From an uncultured Desulfovibrio sp. (lineage in GTDB: Bacteria; Desulfobacterota; Desulfovibrionia; Desulfovibrionales; Desulfovibrionaceae), in NCBI RefSeq assembly GCF_902477725.1, contig NZ_CABSIF010000002.1, positions 124,001-188,000 on the forward strand: a stretch of DNA of 64,000 bases. Reading direction: 5' to 3'. The notes under the pieces are model-generated. The model was not told the origin of the DNA and ran no database searches. It worked only from the letters and a program-made list of their open reading frames with translations. Of this stretch, positions 1-8,863 are shown piece after piece. Each line of letters starts with the position of its first letter. The stretch's first letter is position 1. The position numbers and the translations under genes are program-made.

Positions 1-42
1 GCGCCGCAGAGCGGCAATTTGCCTTGGTTGGTTGCCGGGGGC

Positions 43-1338
43 TTACTTGCCCATGGCGTTCATGAAATCCTTGTTGGATTTGGTCGCGCGCATTTTGTCC
101 AGCAAAAATTCCATACTGTCGATGGAAGACATGGGGGCAAGAATTTTGCGCAGAATCCATACGCGGTTGAGTACATCGTCGGCCAGCAGCAGGTCTTCCT
201 TGCGAGTGCCCGTGCGGTTGATATCGATGGCGGGGAAGACGCGTTTTTCCGAAAGGTGGCGGTCGAGATAGATTTCCATGTTGCCGGTACCTTTGAATTC
301 TTCAAAGATAACTTCATCCATGCGGGAACCCGTGTCGATAAGCGCTGTAGCGATGATGGTGAGGCTGCCGCCTTCTTCAATATTGCGGGCCGCGCCAAAA
401 AAGCGTTTGGGCCGTTGCAGGGCGTTGGCGTCAAGACCGCCGGAGAGCACCCGGCCAGAAGAAGGGGTAACCGCGTTATACGCGCGCCCCAGGCGGGTGA
501 TGGAGTCGAGCAGGATGACAACGTCGCGCTTGCGTTCCACAAGGCGCTTGGCTTTTTCAAGCACCATCTCGCACACCTGCACGTGGCGCTGCGGCGGTTC
601 GTCAAAGGTGGAGCTGATAACCTCGGCCTTTTTGACTGTGCGCTCCATGTCGGTAACTTCTTCCGGGCGCTCGTCAATCAAAAGCACAATGAGGTACACA
701 TCGGGGTTATTGGCATTAATGGCATTGGCCAGCGCCTGGAGCAGGATTGTTTTACCCGTGCGCGGCGGGGCCACGATAAGGCCGCGCTGCCCGCAGCCAA
801 TGGGCGCCATGATGTCGATAACGCGATTGGAAAGATTTTTCTCGCCGTTTTCCATGACGAGCTGGAGGTCGGGATAGATGGGCGTGAGGTTGTCAAAAAG
901 AACAAGGTTCTTGGCGTGTTCCGGCGGTTCAAAGCCGATCTCGGTGACCTTGAGCAGGGCAAAGTAGCGTTCGCCTTCCTTGGGGGGGCGGATCTGACCG
1001 GAAACTATATCGCCCTTGCGCAAGGAAAACCGCCTGATCTGCGAGGGCGACACGTAGATGTCATCCGGGCCGGGCATGTAGCTGCACAGCGGCGACCTCA
1101 AAAAGCCAAAGCCATCGGGCAGAATTTCAAGCACGCCATCACCGTAAATGGTGCCGTTTTGTGAAGCACAGGTGGAAAGCAGAGCGAAAATGAGCTCCTG
1201 CTTGCGCATGGAACTGGCATTTTCAATTTCATACTGCTCAGCCAGCTCCATGAGTTCCTGCATGCTACGCGTCTTCAGCTCCGTGAGGCTCAAGGCGCTG
1301 TCGGTCAACAGTGTGGAAGTAGCTTTCTTTTTGCGCAT
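43..1338 (-). CDS. rho: Transcription termination factor Rho
   Basis: This 431-residue protein is a hexameric RNA helicase that terminates transcription. The N-terminal helical domain is followed by the RNA-binding cold-shock-like domain with the signature GVLEILPDGFGFLR near residues 67-80. The ATPase core has Walker A APPRTGKT around residue 188 and a Walker B region VVILLDSITRLGR around residue 275. The length is close to the usual 420 residues, so there is no large insertion. It is the last gene of a minus-strand series downstream of carD. Identification is near certain from these motifs. Confidence 0.97.
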   Translation of the reverse strand: MRKKKATSTLLTDSALSLTELKTRSMQELMELAEQYEIENASSMRKQELIFALLSTCASQNGTIYGDGVLEILPDGFGFLRSPLCSYMPGPDDIYVSPSQIRRFSLRKGDIVSGQIRPPKEGERYFALLKVTEIGFEPPEHAKNLVLFDNLTPIYPDLQLVMENGEKNLSNRVIDIMAPIGCGQRGLIVAPPRTGKTILLQALANAINANNPDVYLIVLLIDERPEEVTDMERTVKKAEVISSTFDEPPQRHVQVCEMVLEKAKRLVERKRDVVILLDSITRLGRAYNAVTPSSGRVLSGGLDANALQRPKRFFGAARNIEEGGSLTIIATALIDTGSRMDEVIFEEFKGTGNMEIYLDRHLSEKRVFPAIDINRTGTRKEDLLLADDVLNRVWILRKILAPMSSIDSMEFLLDKMRATKSNKDFMNAMGK

Positions 1339-1521
1339 AACAGTCCGATATTTTGATAAGACACAGGGTAACGCTTACAATATTTGCATATTGTAGCGTG
1401 GTAGGCGGATGATATTGGGAACAAAAAAGATGTGTGAAAATGCGATTAGCCCATCTTTTCTGTAATGGCAAGGAAAAAATACGTCGTTGTTCACAAAAAA
1501 TTTGGTCAGGGGGTGAGCGGG

Positions 1522-2037
1522 CTAGCTGGCGGTTTCTTCAGGTGCTGGCGGAGGGGCATAGATTTCAAGCAGTTCGTTGCGCACCTTGTCTTCTGCGATT
1601 TCCAGAACTTCTGACAATTCGCCGGTCACAAGGCCCATGGCCTGCTCCTGAAGCCGCCGTTCGCCAAAAGAAAGTTCCTTGCTGCGGCCAATAAGCAGCA
1701 GCTCGCGCAGCACTTCGGCCACAATTGCAAGGCTCGGGCTTTTGAGCCGCTCGGAATATTCGCGGAAGCGGCGGTTCCAGTTCTGGCCCGTATACACAAC
1801 CTTGCCCGAATCATTGTGGAGCGATTCAAGAATCGTGGCCGCTTCATCCTTGGGCGTAAGGGTACGCAGGCCCACATGCGCGGCATTGTTTACCGGAACC
1901 ATCAGCGTGACGTTGTTTGCCCGAATGCGCACAATATAGAGCTCACAGACAAGCCCCCCAACGGTTTTGCTGTCTATGCGTTCTATTTGGCCCACACCTT
2001 GGGCAGGATATACAACGAGATCGTCCGGAGTGAACAT
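1522..2037 (-). CDS. carD: CarD family transcriptional regulator
   Basis: The 171-residue product begins MFTPDDLVVYPAQGVGQI, the typical start of the CarD/TRCF RNA-polymerase-interacting domain, followed by a helical C-terminal DNA-binding region. CarD proteins bind the RNA polymerase beta subunit and stabilise open complexes at promoters such as those of rRNA genes. The reading frame extends 10 codons further upstream, but the internal ATG at 2037 matches the family N-terminus and was chosen. It lies between pth and rho on the same strand, a common Desulfovibrio order. Confidence 0.93.
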   Translation of the reverse strand: MFTPDDLVVYPAQGVGQIERIDSKTVGGLVCELYIVRIRANNVTLMVPVNNAAHVGLRTLTPKDEAATILESLHNDSGKVVYTGQNWNRRFREYSERLKSPSLAIVAEVLRELLLIGRSKELSFGERRLQEQAMGLVTGELSEVLEIAEDKVRNELLEIYAPPPAPEETAS

Positions 2038-2116
2038 GATGCCACCAAAACGCCCCCAAAGGCGCAAATAAACGAGACCTGGAGCGATAGCTGGAAGTCG
2101 CGAATTAAATGAAGTA

Positions 2117-2143
2117 TTGAAGAGTCGGAAACCGACTCTTCAA
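2117..2143 (-). terminator. Hairpin between pth and carD
   Basis: A perfect 12-bp inverted repeat (TTGAAGAGTCGG and its complement, AAA loop) lies between the pth stop and the carD start. The minus-strand downstream flank is AT-rich but has no clean U-run, so it may be a weak terminator or a processing hairpin. Positions 2144-2344 show nothing else recognisable. Confidence 0.5.
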
Positions 2144-2344
2144 ATATCCTAGTCCAAGAATGAGCAGGAGTCCAGTTGAAAAAGTATTTTGCTCATATTT
2201 GAGGCAATAGGCATTTGACCGGGCGAGCAAGGCAGTGCGCAGATACTGTTGCAGAGGGTTTACAGCATTGGCCCGATGCAAATTGATTGCAAAACCGGCG
2301 GTTACAGAAAGCCATTATCAAAAGGCAGCACTGCACGGCACTGC

Positions 2345-2941
2345 TCAGGATGCCTTTCGCGCAGCACGAACAGCGCTGTCGAGCCCTTTATCGGCAAAGG
2401 CAAACAATGTATCGGCGGCAAGTTCCATCGAATTCTCAATGTGTTTTGCATCTTCGCCCTCAGGTCGCCCCAGTACCCAGTTGGTCACGTCACCCTTGTG
2501 AGGGGGGCGGCCAATGCCCATGCGCAGGCGGTAAAAATCTGGCGTTCCCAAAAGTTCTGTGATGGATTTCAGTCCATTGTGCCCAGCATTGCCCCCGCCA
2601 AGCTTGAAGCGAAGCTCCCCGGCGGGGATGTCCAGTTCGTCATGCACAACAACAAGGTCATGCGGCTTGAGTTTGTGCCAGGCGAGCAGCGGCTGCACGC
2701 ACTGACCGCTCAGGTTCATGAATGTCTGCGGCTTGGCCGCAAGCCATAAGCCCCCAAGCTTTGGCAGGCGCAAGCGCCACAATTCGCAAGAAAATTTGCC
2801 GCCGTTTTGTTGGCTTGCTTCGCCGTCTCTGGCGGCAAGTTCCACAAGATAGCTCACAAAATCAAAGCCGCAATTATGACGTGTATGGTCGTATTTGGCG
2901 CCGGGATTGCCCAGACCTACGATAACGCCTTTATAGTCCAT
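2345..2941 (-). CDS. pth: Peptidyl-tRNA hydrolase
   Basis: The 198-residue protein recycles peptidyl-tRNAs released by ribosome drop-off. The N-terminal motif VGLGNPGAKYDHTRHNCGFDFV contains the conserved Asn and catalytic His. The motifs KPQTFMNLSGQ and VVHDELDIPAGELRFK-GGGNAGHNGL are also present. A good ribosome binding site (GGAGG) precedes the ATG at 2941. The length is typical. It sits downstream of rplY in a translation-related cluster, separated from it by an alpha/beta hydrolase gene. Confidence 0.97.
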   Translation of the reverse strand: MDYKGVIVGLGNPGAKYDHTRHNCGFDFVSYLVELAARDGEASQQNGGKFSCELWRLRLPKLGGLWLAAKPQTFMNLSGQCVQPLLAWHKLKPHDLVVVHDELDIPAGELRFKLGGGNAGHNGLKSITELLGTPDFYRLRMGIGRPPHKGDVTNWVLGRPEGEDAKHIENSMELAADTLFAFADKGLDSAVRAARKAS

Positions 2942-3094
2942 CAGTACGCCTCCGGGGGCGATTTTAGGGCAATATCATTTTGAAATTGCTCTGGTGACTG
3001 CGAGAGCAGGCACTCGCCGTGAAGGTATAAGCGCAATTTACTTGCGCGGTTAAATACCGGAACAGGCATGTCTTAAACTTTGAAAATGTATTTT

Positions 3095-3979
3095 TCAAAG
3101 CTTATCTGCTCTAGTCTGCTCAAGGTGCAGTGGCAGGCCAAGCCCCGCGCATGCCGCTGCTGCGGTGCGGGCCATAAAGTGGCACAGCGGGGGATTCATG
3201 GCGGCCAGATGCCCGCCGCCGGGCAGCCAGACCAGCTTTTTGGCCGGTGCCTTGAGGCAGTCAAAGGTGGCCTGAATGATGGCTGGCGTAAACAGGGCAT
3301 CGTTTTGAGCGCTGAAAAAATACAGGGGGCAATGTAGCCCCTCGGGCAGACGCGTGTTGAACAGGCTGGCCAAAAAACTCAGGGGATATGTCAGCCGTGT
3401 TTTGCGGCGGTTGCTCACAGTTCGCCGCGCGCCGGAAATGATCCGCCAGGAATCAAGGTAGGCCTGCAAGGGCATGGGCAGCCACGGCAGCCAGCGTGCC
3501 AGTCTACAGAAAATACGTTCAATATCCGCTCTGCGGTCAGCCAGGCCGGCAAAGCGCGTCAGATAGACAGCCTCGCGCATCTGGGGCAGCACACCGGTAA
3601 TGGGAAACGCCGCTGTAAGGCCGGGGGATGCCGCAGCATGCGCCAGTGCGAGTATGCCGCCCTGGCTGTGCCCGCATACCGCAATGTGGGCATGGCCTGC
3701 ATCGCGCAGCCATGTCTCGGCGTCCAGGCAGTTTTGCCGCAGGTCGTCAAAGCTGAACCCCGCGCAGTGGCGGTTCAGCCCGTGCCCGGTGAAATGCACT
3801 GCGGCAACGGCAAAGCCAGCTTGCTGCAAGGCGGCAATCATGGGCCGATACTGAATGGGCGACAGCATGGTGCCAGGATAAAACAGCATGACCCCGGCCC
3901 CATGATTGGGCCAGAGTTCGAGCCGCAGTTCCCGGTTATGGGCAGGCAGCTTGTGCGTGACAAAGGCTGGTTTGTTCAT
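3095..3979 (-). CDS. Alpha/beta hydrolase (serine aminopeptidase S33-like)
   Basis: The 294-residue protein has an alpha/beta-hydrolase fold: an early FYPGTM oxyanion-region loop, a nucleophile elbow GHSQGG near residue 107, and a late His in GGGHLAAM. Such proteins hydrolyse esters or lipids; the substrate cannot be read from the sequence. The frame opens at 4039, but the first 20 codons would run through the terminator hairpin of rplY, so the ATG at 3979 is preferred. No strong ribosome binding site is seen. The stop codon lies inside the AT-rich inverted repeat at 3078-3100. Confidence 0.8.
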   Translation of the reverse strand: MNKPAFVTHKLPAHNRELRLELWPNHGAGVMLFYPGTMLSPIQYRPMIAALQQAGFAVAAVHFTGHGLNRHCAGFSFDDLRQNCLDAETWLRDAGHAHIAVCGHSQGGILALAHAAASPGLTAAFPITGVLPQMREAVYLTRFAGLADRRADIERIFCRLARWLPWLPMPLQAYLDSWRIISGARRTVSNRRKTRLTYPLSFLASLFNTRLPEGLHCPLYFFSAQNDALFTPAIIQATFDCLKAPAKKLVWLPGGGHLAAMNPPLCHFMARTAAAACAGLGLPLHLEQTRADKL

Positions 3980-4000
3980 GGCGCCATGCGTACATAAAAT

Positions 4001-4061
4001 GAGGCCGGTCCCGCGAGGAACCGGCCAATACAGTCGCACAAAGGCCCGATGACCGGGCTTT
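4001..4061 (-). terminator. Tandem terminator hairpins after rplY
   Basis: Two hairpins follow the rplY stop. One, at 4040-4061, is a GCCCGG/CGGGC stem flanked by AAA/TTT with one bulged base. The other, at 4001-4025, pairs GGCCGGT with ACCGGCC and is followed on the minus strand by TCATTTTATG. They look like Rho-independent termination of the prs-rplY unit. Confidence 0.65.
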
Positions 4062-4074
4062 GCGTCAAACAGTC

Positions 4075-4665
4075 TTATTCGGCGGCTTCAGCGGCTTCCT
4101 TGGCCTTGGAAAGGACGCTGACGATGGCGAAGTTCTGGTCGTAAACAGCCTTGACGTTTTCGGGCAGGGGCAGGTCGCCCACGCAGATGGTGGTGTTGAT
4201 GTCCATGGGGGTCACATCAACAACGATCTTTTTGGGCATGTCCAGGGGCTTGCTGCACAGGCGTACGACTTCGCGGTAGGTTTCAAGCTGGCCGCCGAGC
4301 TTCACGCCGCGCGACACACCCACGAATTCCACGGGCACGTCAACGGTCACGGGCTTGTCCAGATCCACGCCGTAGTAGTCGATATGGCAGAATTCCTTCT
4401 TGTAGGGATGGTACTGCACGTCCCAGATGATCACAGGATGCACGGACTTCTGACCGTTGTCGTCAATCTCGAGGTTGAACACCGAGGTGCGACCGGCTTC
4501 GGCAAAAATCTTTTCCAGCGGCAGGGTAGGAGCCTGCACAGAAATGTTGTCACCCTTGGCGGTGTAGAACACGCCGGGGATCAGATCCTGGGTACGCAGA
4601 CGGCCACTGGCGCCTTTGCCGCTACCTTCGCGCTTCTGCACGCTCAAAGTCTTTTCAATATTCAT
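4075..4665 (-). CDS. rplY: 50S ribosomal protein L25 / general stress protein Ctc
   Basis: The 196-residue protein is of the long, two-domain L25/TL5/Ctc type. The N-terminal 5S-rRNA-binding beta barrel (about 1-95) begins with the typical VQKREGSGKGASGRLR. The C-terminal TL5 beta domain (about 96-185) contains PVTVDVPVEFVGVSRGVKLGG, and the acidic tail is Ala/Glu rich. It lies just downstream of prs on the same strand, the usual pairing in delta-proteobacteria. A good Shine-Dalgarno (AGGAG) precedes the start. Confidence 0.95.
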   Translation of the reverse strand: MNIEKTLSVQKREGSGKGASGRLRTQDLIPGVFYTAKGDNISVQAPTLPLEKIFAEAGRTSVFNLEIDDNGQKSVHPVIIWDVQYHPYKKEFCHIDYYGVDLDKPVTVDVPVEFVGVSRGVKLGGQLETYREVVRLCSKPLDMPKKIVVDVTPMDINTTICVGDLPLPENVKAVYDQNFAIVSVLSKAKEAAEAAE

Positions 4666-4774
4666 GTCCTGCTCCTTGGCTTACCGCAGCCGAAGCGTGC
4701 GGAAAAAGTTCTGTTATTATGGAACCGGCCCTTGCGGGCAGGCTTGGGGCTATACGCAAACCGCATAAAGCGGG

Positions 4775-5722
4775 TTACACAAACAACACGCTCACCGATG
4801 AACCGGTATGGATGTTGTGGATAGTCTTGCCCAGAAGGGCAGCCACAGAAACAACCTCCAGCTTTGGACAACGCTCAAGCTTGTCGCCCATGGGGATGGT
4901 GTCTGTGACAAATAACTTTGAAAGCGCTTCGGTGCTGTTGATGCGCTCAATGGCCGGGCCAGACAAAACACCGTGGGTGGCGCAGGCCACAATCTTGGTA
5001 GCGCCGTTTTTGAGCAGCACGTCAGCACCAGCGCACAATGTGCCAGCGGTGTCGATCATGTCGTCCACCACAATGGCAATACGGCCTTTCACATCGCCGA
5101 TAACATGCATGGCCTGTGCCTGATTGGGCTTGTCGCGGCGCTTGTCCACAATGGCCAGCGGCGCATTGAGCCTTTTGGCATAGGCGCGGGCGCGCTCAAC
5201 ACCGCCAGCATCGGGCGACACGATCACTATGTTGTCATCGTGCAGCCGCCGCAGCGATTCAAGCATGACAGGCACGGCAAACAGGTTGTCCACCGGGCAG
5301 TCAAAGTAGCCCTGAATCTGTCCCGCGTGCAGGTCAATGGTGACCACGCGTTCCGCACCGGCAACGCTGATAAAATCGGCCACCATTTTGGCGCTGATGG
5401 GCGCACGGGGGCTGACCTTGCGATCCTGGCGCGCATAGCCGTAGTAAGGAATAACGGCGGTAATCCTGCCTGCGCTGGCCCTTTTGAGGGCATCAAGCAT
5501 GAGGCAGAGCTGCACCAGATTGCGGTTGATGGTCGGGGGGCAGGTGGGCTGCACCACAAAAACGTCATCACCGCGAACATTGTCGCCTATTTCGATCCGC
5601 AACTCGCCGTCGCTGAACGTGGTAGCCAGCGTGGGCGTGAGTTGACACCCCAGATGGTTGCAGATGGCCTTGGCCAAATCCGGATTGGAAGACCCGGTGA
5701 CGATCTTAAGATCGCTGTACAT
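4775..5722 (-). CDS. prs: Ribose-phosphate pyrophosphokinase
   Basis: PRPP synthase (315 residues) makes phosphoribosyl pyrophosphate for nucleotide, His and Trp synthesis. The start MYSDLKIVTGSSNPDLA matches the family, so the ATG at 5722 was chosen over the longer frame to 5767. Diagnostic motifs are DLHAGQIQGYFDCPVDNLFA (metal and ribose-phosphate region), the flexible-loop KRRDKPNQAQ region, and the PRPP-binding motif VVDDMIDTAGTLC. It lies between tRNA-Gln and rplY, all on the minus strand. Confidence 0.97.
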   Translation of the reverse strand: MYSDLKIVTGSSNPDLAKAICNHLGCQLTPTLATTFSDGELRIEIGDNVRGDDVFVVQPTCPPTINRNLVQLCLMLDALKRASAGRITAVIPYYGYARQDRKVSPRAPISAKMVADFISVAGAERVVTIDLHAGQIQGYFDCPVDNLFAVPVMLESLRRLHDDNIVIVSPDAGGVERARAYAKRLNAPLAIVDKRRDKPNQAQAMHVIGDVKGRIAIVVDDMIDTAGTLCAGADVLLKNGATKIVACATHGVLSGPAIERINSTEALSKLFVTDTIPMGDKLERCPKLEVVSVAALLGKTIHNIHTGSSVSVLFV

Positions 5723-5869
5723 GAACCGCCCTGCCTTGCGCGCCAAAGAGCACTTACGGTTATACATCCTTGCTGCCGTCGCCGGAAGAAAGGCGGCGCT
5801 TTATTGCCAGGCCGCCGACAAATCGACGGAAGGCGCGGTCAGACGCCCCAGACGCGATACAGCAGCGTG

Positions 5870-5944
5870 TGGCTGGGATGGAAGGGTTCGAACCTTCGAA
5901 TGACGGAGCCAAAACCCGTTGCCTTACCACTTGGCTACATCCCA
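5870..5944 (-). tRNA. tRNA-Gln (anticodon UUG)
   Basis: The minus-strand sequence folds as a cloverleaf. The acceptor TGGGATG pairs with CATCCCA, giving the U1-A72 pair typical of glutamine tRNAs. The anticodon loop is TTTTGGC, with TTG at positions 34-36. The T arm carries GGTTCGAACCC. The 3' CCA is encoded at 5872-5870. It is placed between ispE and prs, a conserved location in Desulfovibrio. Confidence 0.96.
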
Positions 5945-5949
5945 GTATT

Positions 5950-6828
5950 TCACAGCACGTGCGCGTATACGCGCCTGTTCTCTCCTTGCAGCATGGCGGC
6001 AGCCGCCTGCGATTCCACATGGGATTCGTGTGCGAAAAGCGCCACAATGCTTGAGCCGCTGCCACTCATGGCTACGGCTCCAGCCCCAAGGCGCAGCAAG
6101 TTCGCCTTGATTTCTGCAAGCTGTGGATGGCGAGAAAATACAACGTCCTCAAGGTCGTTGTGAATGCTCAACTCTGTCCGCACCCCGGAGAGAAAAGTTC
6201 CATTAGCCTTGCTTTCTGTCTTTGTCAAGAAATTTTGCCCAGAAACCGTGTTTGAAGCCTTGAGCGCGGCGTCATAATCGGCGTATGCCTGGGGGGTGGA
6301 TGCATGAATTTGGGAGCATATCAGAACAAGGTGTATGCCTGCAAGCGTATCATCCCTGCAAGGCTCGATGATCTCGCCAATGCCACGCACCCGGCAGGGT
6401 TTGTTTATGAGAAAAAACGGCGTGTCCGCGCCTACTGTGAGGGCAACCTCTGCCAGCGCCTGATCGTCAAGCGGGCTGGATAGCCTGCTGTTGAGCCAGC
6501 GCAGCAGGGCCGCCGCATCGCTGCTGCCGCCGCCAAGACCTGCGCCTGTTGGAATGCCCTTGTTCAGGCGCACTTCAAGCCCGGGCAGGTTGGGCACACG
6601 TTTGGCGAGGGCGGCGTAGGCCTTGGTGAGGGTGTTGTTCTCAAGGTCAATGCCCGGCGCATCACACTGCACAACCAGCCCGGCAGCGTCGGTTTCGCGA
6701 ATGTACAGGCGATCGCAGGGACGGGGCAGGGGCCAGAAAAGAGAATCCAGTTCATGATACCCGTTTTCCCGCACACCCGTGATGCGCAAACCAAGATTAA
6801 CCTTGCACCCGGCAACAACTACGCTCAT
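5950..6828 (-). CDS. ispE: 4-diphosphocytidyl-2-C-methyl-D-erythritol kinase
   Basis: IspE (292 residues) phosphorylates CDP-methylerythritol in the non-mevalonate isoprenoid pathway. It is a GHMP kinase with the ATP-binding glycine/serine motif PTGAGLGGGSSDAAALL near residues 90-106, the N-terminal KVNLGLRI substrate motif, and the C-terminal MSGSGSSIVALF loop. The gene ends five bases before tRNA-Gln and is probably transcribed through it into prs. Confidence 0.95.
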   Translation of the reverse strand: MSVVVAGCKVNLGLRITGVRENGYHELDSLFWPLPRPCDRLYIRETDAAGLVVQCDAPGIDLENNTLTKAYAALAKRVPNLPGLEVRLNKGIPTGAGLGGGSSDAAALLRWLNSRLSSPLDDQALAEVALTVGADTPFFLINKPCRVRGIGEIIEPCRDDTLAGIHLVLICSQIHASTPQAYADYDAALKASNTVSGQNFLTKTESKANGTFLSGVRTELSIHNDLEDVVFSRHPQLAEIKANLLRLGAGAVAMSGSGSSIVALFAHESHVESQAAAAMLQGENRRVYAHVL

Positions 6829-6858
6829 GGATTTTTTCGCTCCTGTGGCGATTGATGG

Positions 6859-7395
6859 CTACAGCGTTTCAACCGTGAGATTGCCGTTGGTGTACACGCA
6901 GATTTCCGAGGCGATGCGCATGGCCTCACGGGCAATGGCCTCCGCATCCATGTCGCTGTGCCGGGCAAGCGCCCGCGCCGCCGCAAGGGCATAGGGGCCG
7001 CCGCTGCCAATGGCCGCAACCTCGTCGTCCGGTTCAATGACGTCGCCCGTGCCCGACAGCACGAGAATGTGCTCGCTGTCCGCCAGCAGGAGCATGGCCT
7101 CGAGCTTGCGCAGGTATTTGTCCTTGCGCCACTCCTTGGTCATTTCAACGGCGGCGCGAACCATGTTGCCGCGCAATTCCTTGAGCTTGGCTTCAAAAAG
7201 TTCAAACAGGGTAAAGGCATCGGCTGTGGCCCCGGCAAAACCCGCCAGGATCTTGCCGTCATACAGACGTCGTACCTTCTGAGCGCCGTGCTTCATGATC
7301 ATATTCTGGCCCAGGGTCACCTGACCATCGCCAGCAATGGCCACGCGGCCATTCTTTCTTACTGCCAGTATGGTTGTGGCATGCGTATCCATCAT
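6859..7395 (-). CDS. hslV: ATP-dependent protease subunit HslV
   Basis: HslV is the proteasome-like peptidase that partners the ATPase HslU. The catalytic Thr lies in THATTILAVRKNGRVAIAGDGQVTLGQ, so a short propeptide of about six residues must be removed. The frame extends to an ATG at 7410, but the ATG at 7395 overlaps the stop of the upstream M48 protease as TGATG, implying translational coupling, and is preferred. hslU is not adjacent and is not in this window. Confidence 0.92.
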   Translation of the reverse strand: MMDTHATTILAVRKNGRVAIAGDGQVTLGQNMIMKHGAQKVRRLYDGKILAGFAGATADAFTLFELFEAKLKELRGNMVRAAVEMTKEWRKDKYLRKLEAMLLLADSEHILVLSGTGDVIEPDDEVAAIGSGGPYALAAARALARHSDMDAEAIAREAMRIASEICVYTNGNLTVETL

Positions 7396-8804
7396 CAGTT
7401 CTTTTCCCATATTTCCTTGCGCTCTTTGTAGGCGGCCTCAAGTTTCTGAAAATCGCGCGGATTTGCAGATTTGCCCGACAAGGCCTTGGCCTGGTTAAAG
7501 TAGCGCTCGGTCTGTTTTTTGTTGTTGGAATACAGCGCGCTGTACGCCATGTGGATATAGGCCCCGGCAGTGTCGCCCGTTTTACCGAGCGAGCGGGCGT
7601 AGGCCTCGTGAACTTCGGCGTCTTCCGGCACGTAGCGCAGCACATCTTTATAATACTGCGCGGCCTGCGCCTGCCTGCCCGTTTCGTCAAGCATGCGGGC
7701 ATAGAAAAAAGAGGCCATGTAGTCGCGCGGGTCAAGGCGCATGGCCTGACGCAGCAAGCCATCAGCACGGCTCATGTCGCCCTTGCGGTAGTGGAATGCC
7801 CCAGCCTCGCGCAGCACCAGAGGATCGTTGGGCGAAGCGGCGAGGGCTTCGTCAAAGGCCTTGCTGGCCTCAGTAACCCGGTTGGTACGGGCCAGCACAA
7901 TACCGCGCCCCATGCATGAAAGGCCGTCCTTGCCCGAAAAACGCTGCTGCGCAGCCTGCGCGTCGCCATAGCGCGCCCAGAGGAGCGTTTTGACGCGGAT
8001 AAATTTGGTGTTGTCCTGCGTACGGCCCTGCACAGACTTGCCCATGCCCTCAATGCGGGCCTGAAGCCCGTTGATGCGGTCGCCAATGGCAGGGTGGGTA
8101 GAAAGGTAGGTCGGTACGCTGGTGCCGCTCATCCAGCTTTTCTGGCGCAGCACCTTGAAGCCGCCCACCATGCCCTGCGGGGGATAACCCGCAGCCACAA
8201 GGTATTGCAGGCCAATCTGGTCGGCTTCGGTTTCGTCCATGCGGCTGTAGTTGAGCATGGCCGACTGTCCGGCCCCCAGCGCGCCCACAGCAATCGCGCC
8301 GCCGCTGGAGCCGCCCACCGCCACGCCCGCAATGGCCAGCAGCAGGGAGCCAAGGGTCACAAACTGCGCGCGTTCAAGGCGTGAGGCCACGTGGTGCTGG
8401 GTTACGTGCGCCAGTTCATGGGCAAGAACGCCTGCGAGTTCTTCTTCCTTTTCCATGTTCATGATGAGGCCGGTGAACACGTAGACGTAGCCGCCGGGAA
8501 TGGCAAAGGCGTTGAGCGAATTGTGCAGGATAACGGCGGCTTTGAAATTGAAGGGCTGCGGCGGAATTTTTTTGACCAGACGGTCTACGATCTGGTTGAC
8601 GTACTGGCTCACCTCTGGGTCTTCCACAATGGGCATGTTTGCGCGGATCATCACGTCAAACTTGTGGCCCATCTCTTTTTCGTCCTTGATGGTGACACCG
8701 CCGAAAAAGAAGGCCTGGGCCGGTACGGCCACAAGCTGGGCTGACAGAAATGCCAGCAGAACAAACAGCGCCATAACTCGGCGCAGGGCAACACGATGCA
8801 ACAT
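7395..8804 (-). CDS. M48 family metalloprotease with TPR repeats (BepA-like)
   Basis: This 469-residue exported protein resembles BepA/YfgC, a periplasmic protease involved in outer-membrane protein quality control. A signal peptide (about 1-30, ending VPAQAFF) precedes the M48 zinc protease domain, which has the HELAHVTQHH motif (HExxH) around residue 120 and a downstream Glu in DETEADQIG. From about residue 270 there are tetratricopeptide repeats. The frame runs 25 codons further upstream, but the ATG at 8804 follows a GAGGA ribosome binding site and starts the signal peptide. It overlaps the hslV start by one base. Confidence 0.9.
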   Translation of the reverse strand: MLHRVALRRVMALFVLLAFLSAQLVAVPAQAFFFGGVTIKDEKEMGHKFDVMIRANMPIVEDPEVSQYVNQIVDRLVKKIPPQPFNFKAAVILHNSLNAFAIPGGYVYVFTGLIMNMEKEEELAGVLAHELAHVTQHHVASRLERAQFVTLGSLLLAIAGVAVGGSSGGAIAVGALGAGQSAMLNYSRMDETEADQIGLQYLVAAGYPPQGMVGGFKVLRQKSWMSGTSVPTYLSTHPAIGDRINGLQARIEGMGKSVQGRTQDNTKFIRVKTLLWARYGDAQAAQQRFSGKDGLSCMGRGIVLARTNRVTEASKAFDEALAASPNDPLVLREAGAFHYRKGDMSRADGLLRQAMRLDPRDYMASFFYARMLDETGRQAQAAQYYKDVLRYVPEDAEVHEAYARSLGKTGDTAGAYIHMAYSALYSNNKKQTERYFNQAKALSGKSANPRDFQKLEAAYKERKEIWEKN

Positions 8805-8825
8805 GGCGTCCTCATGATGCCGCAG

Positions 8826-8857
8826 TAAAAGCGCCCGCGTCGGAGACCGACGCGGGC
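8826..8857 (-). terminator. Terminator after cysS
   Basis: An 11-bp perfect GC-rich stem (GCCCGCGTCGG and complement, 3-base loop) lies just after the cysS stop. On the minus strand it is followed by GCTTTTAC. This is consistent with intrinsic termination between cysS and the M48 protease gene. Confidence 0.75.
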
Positions 8858-8863
8858 AGCGGC

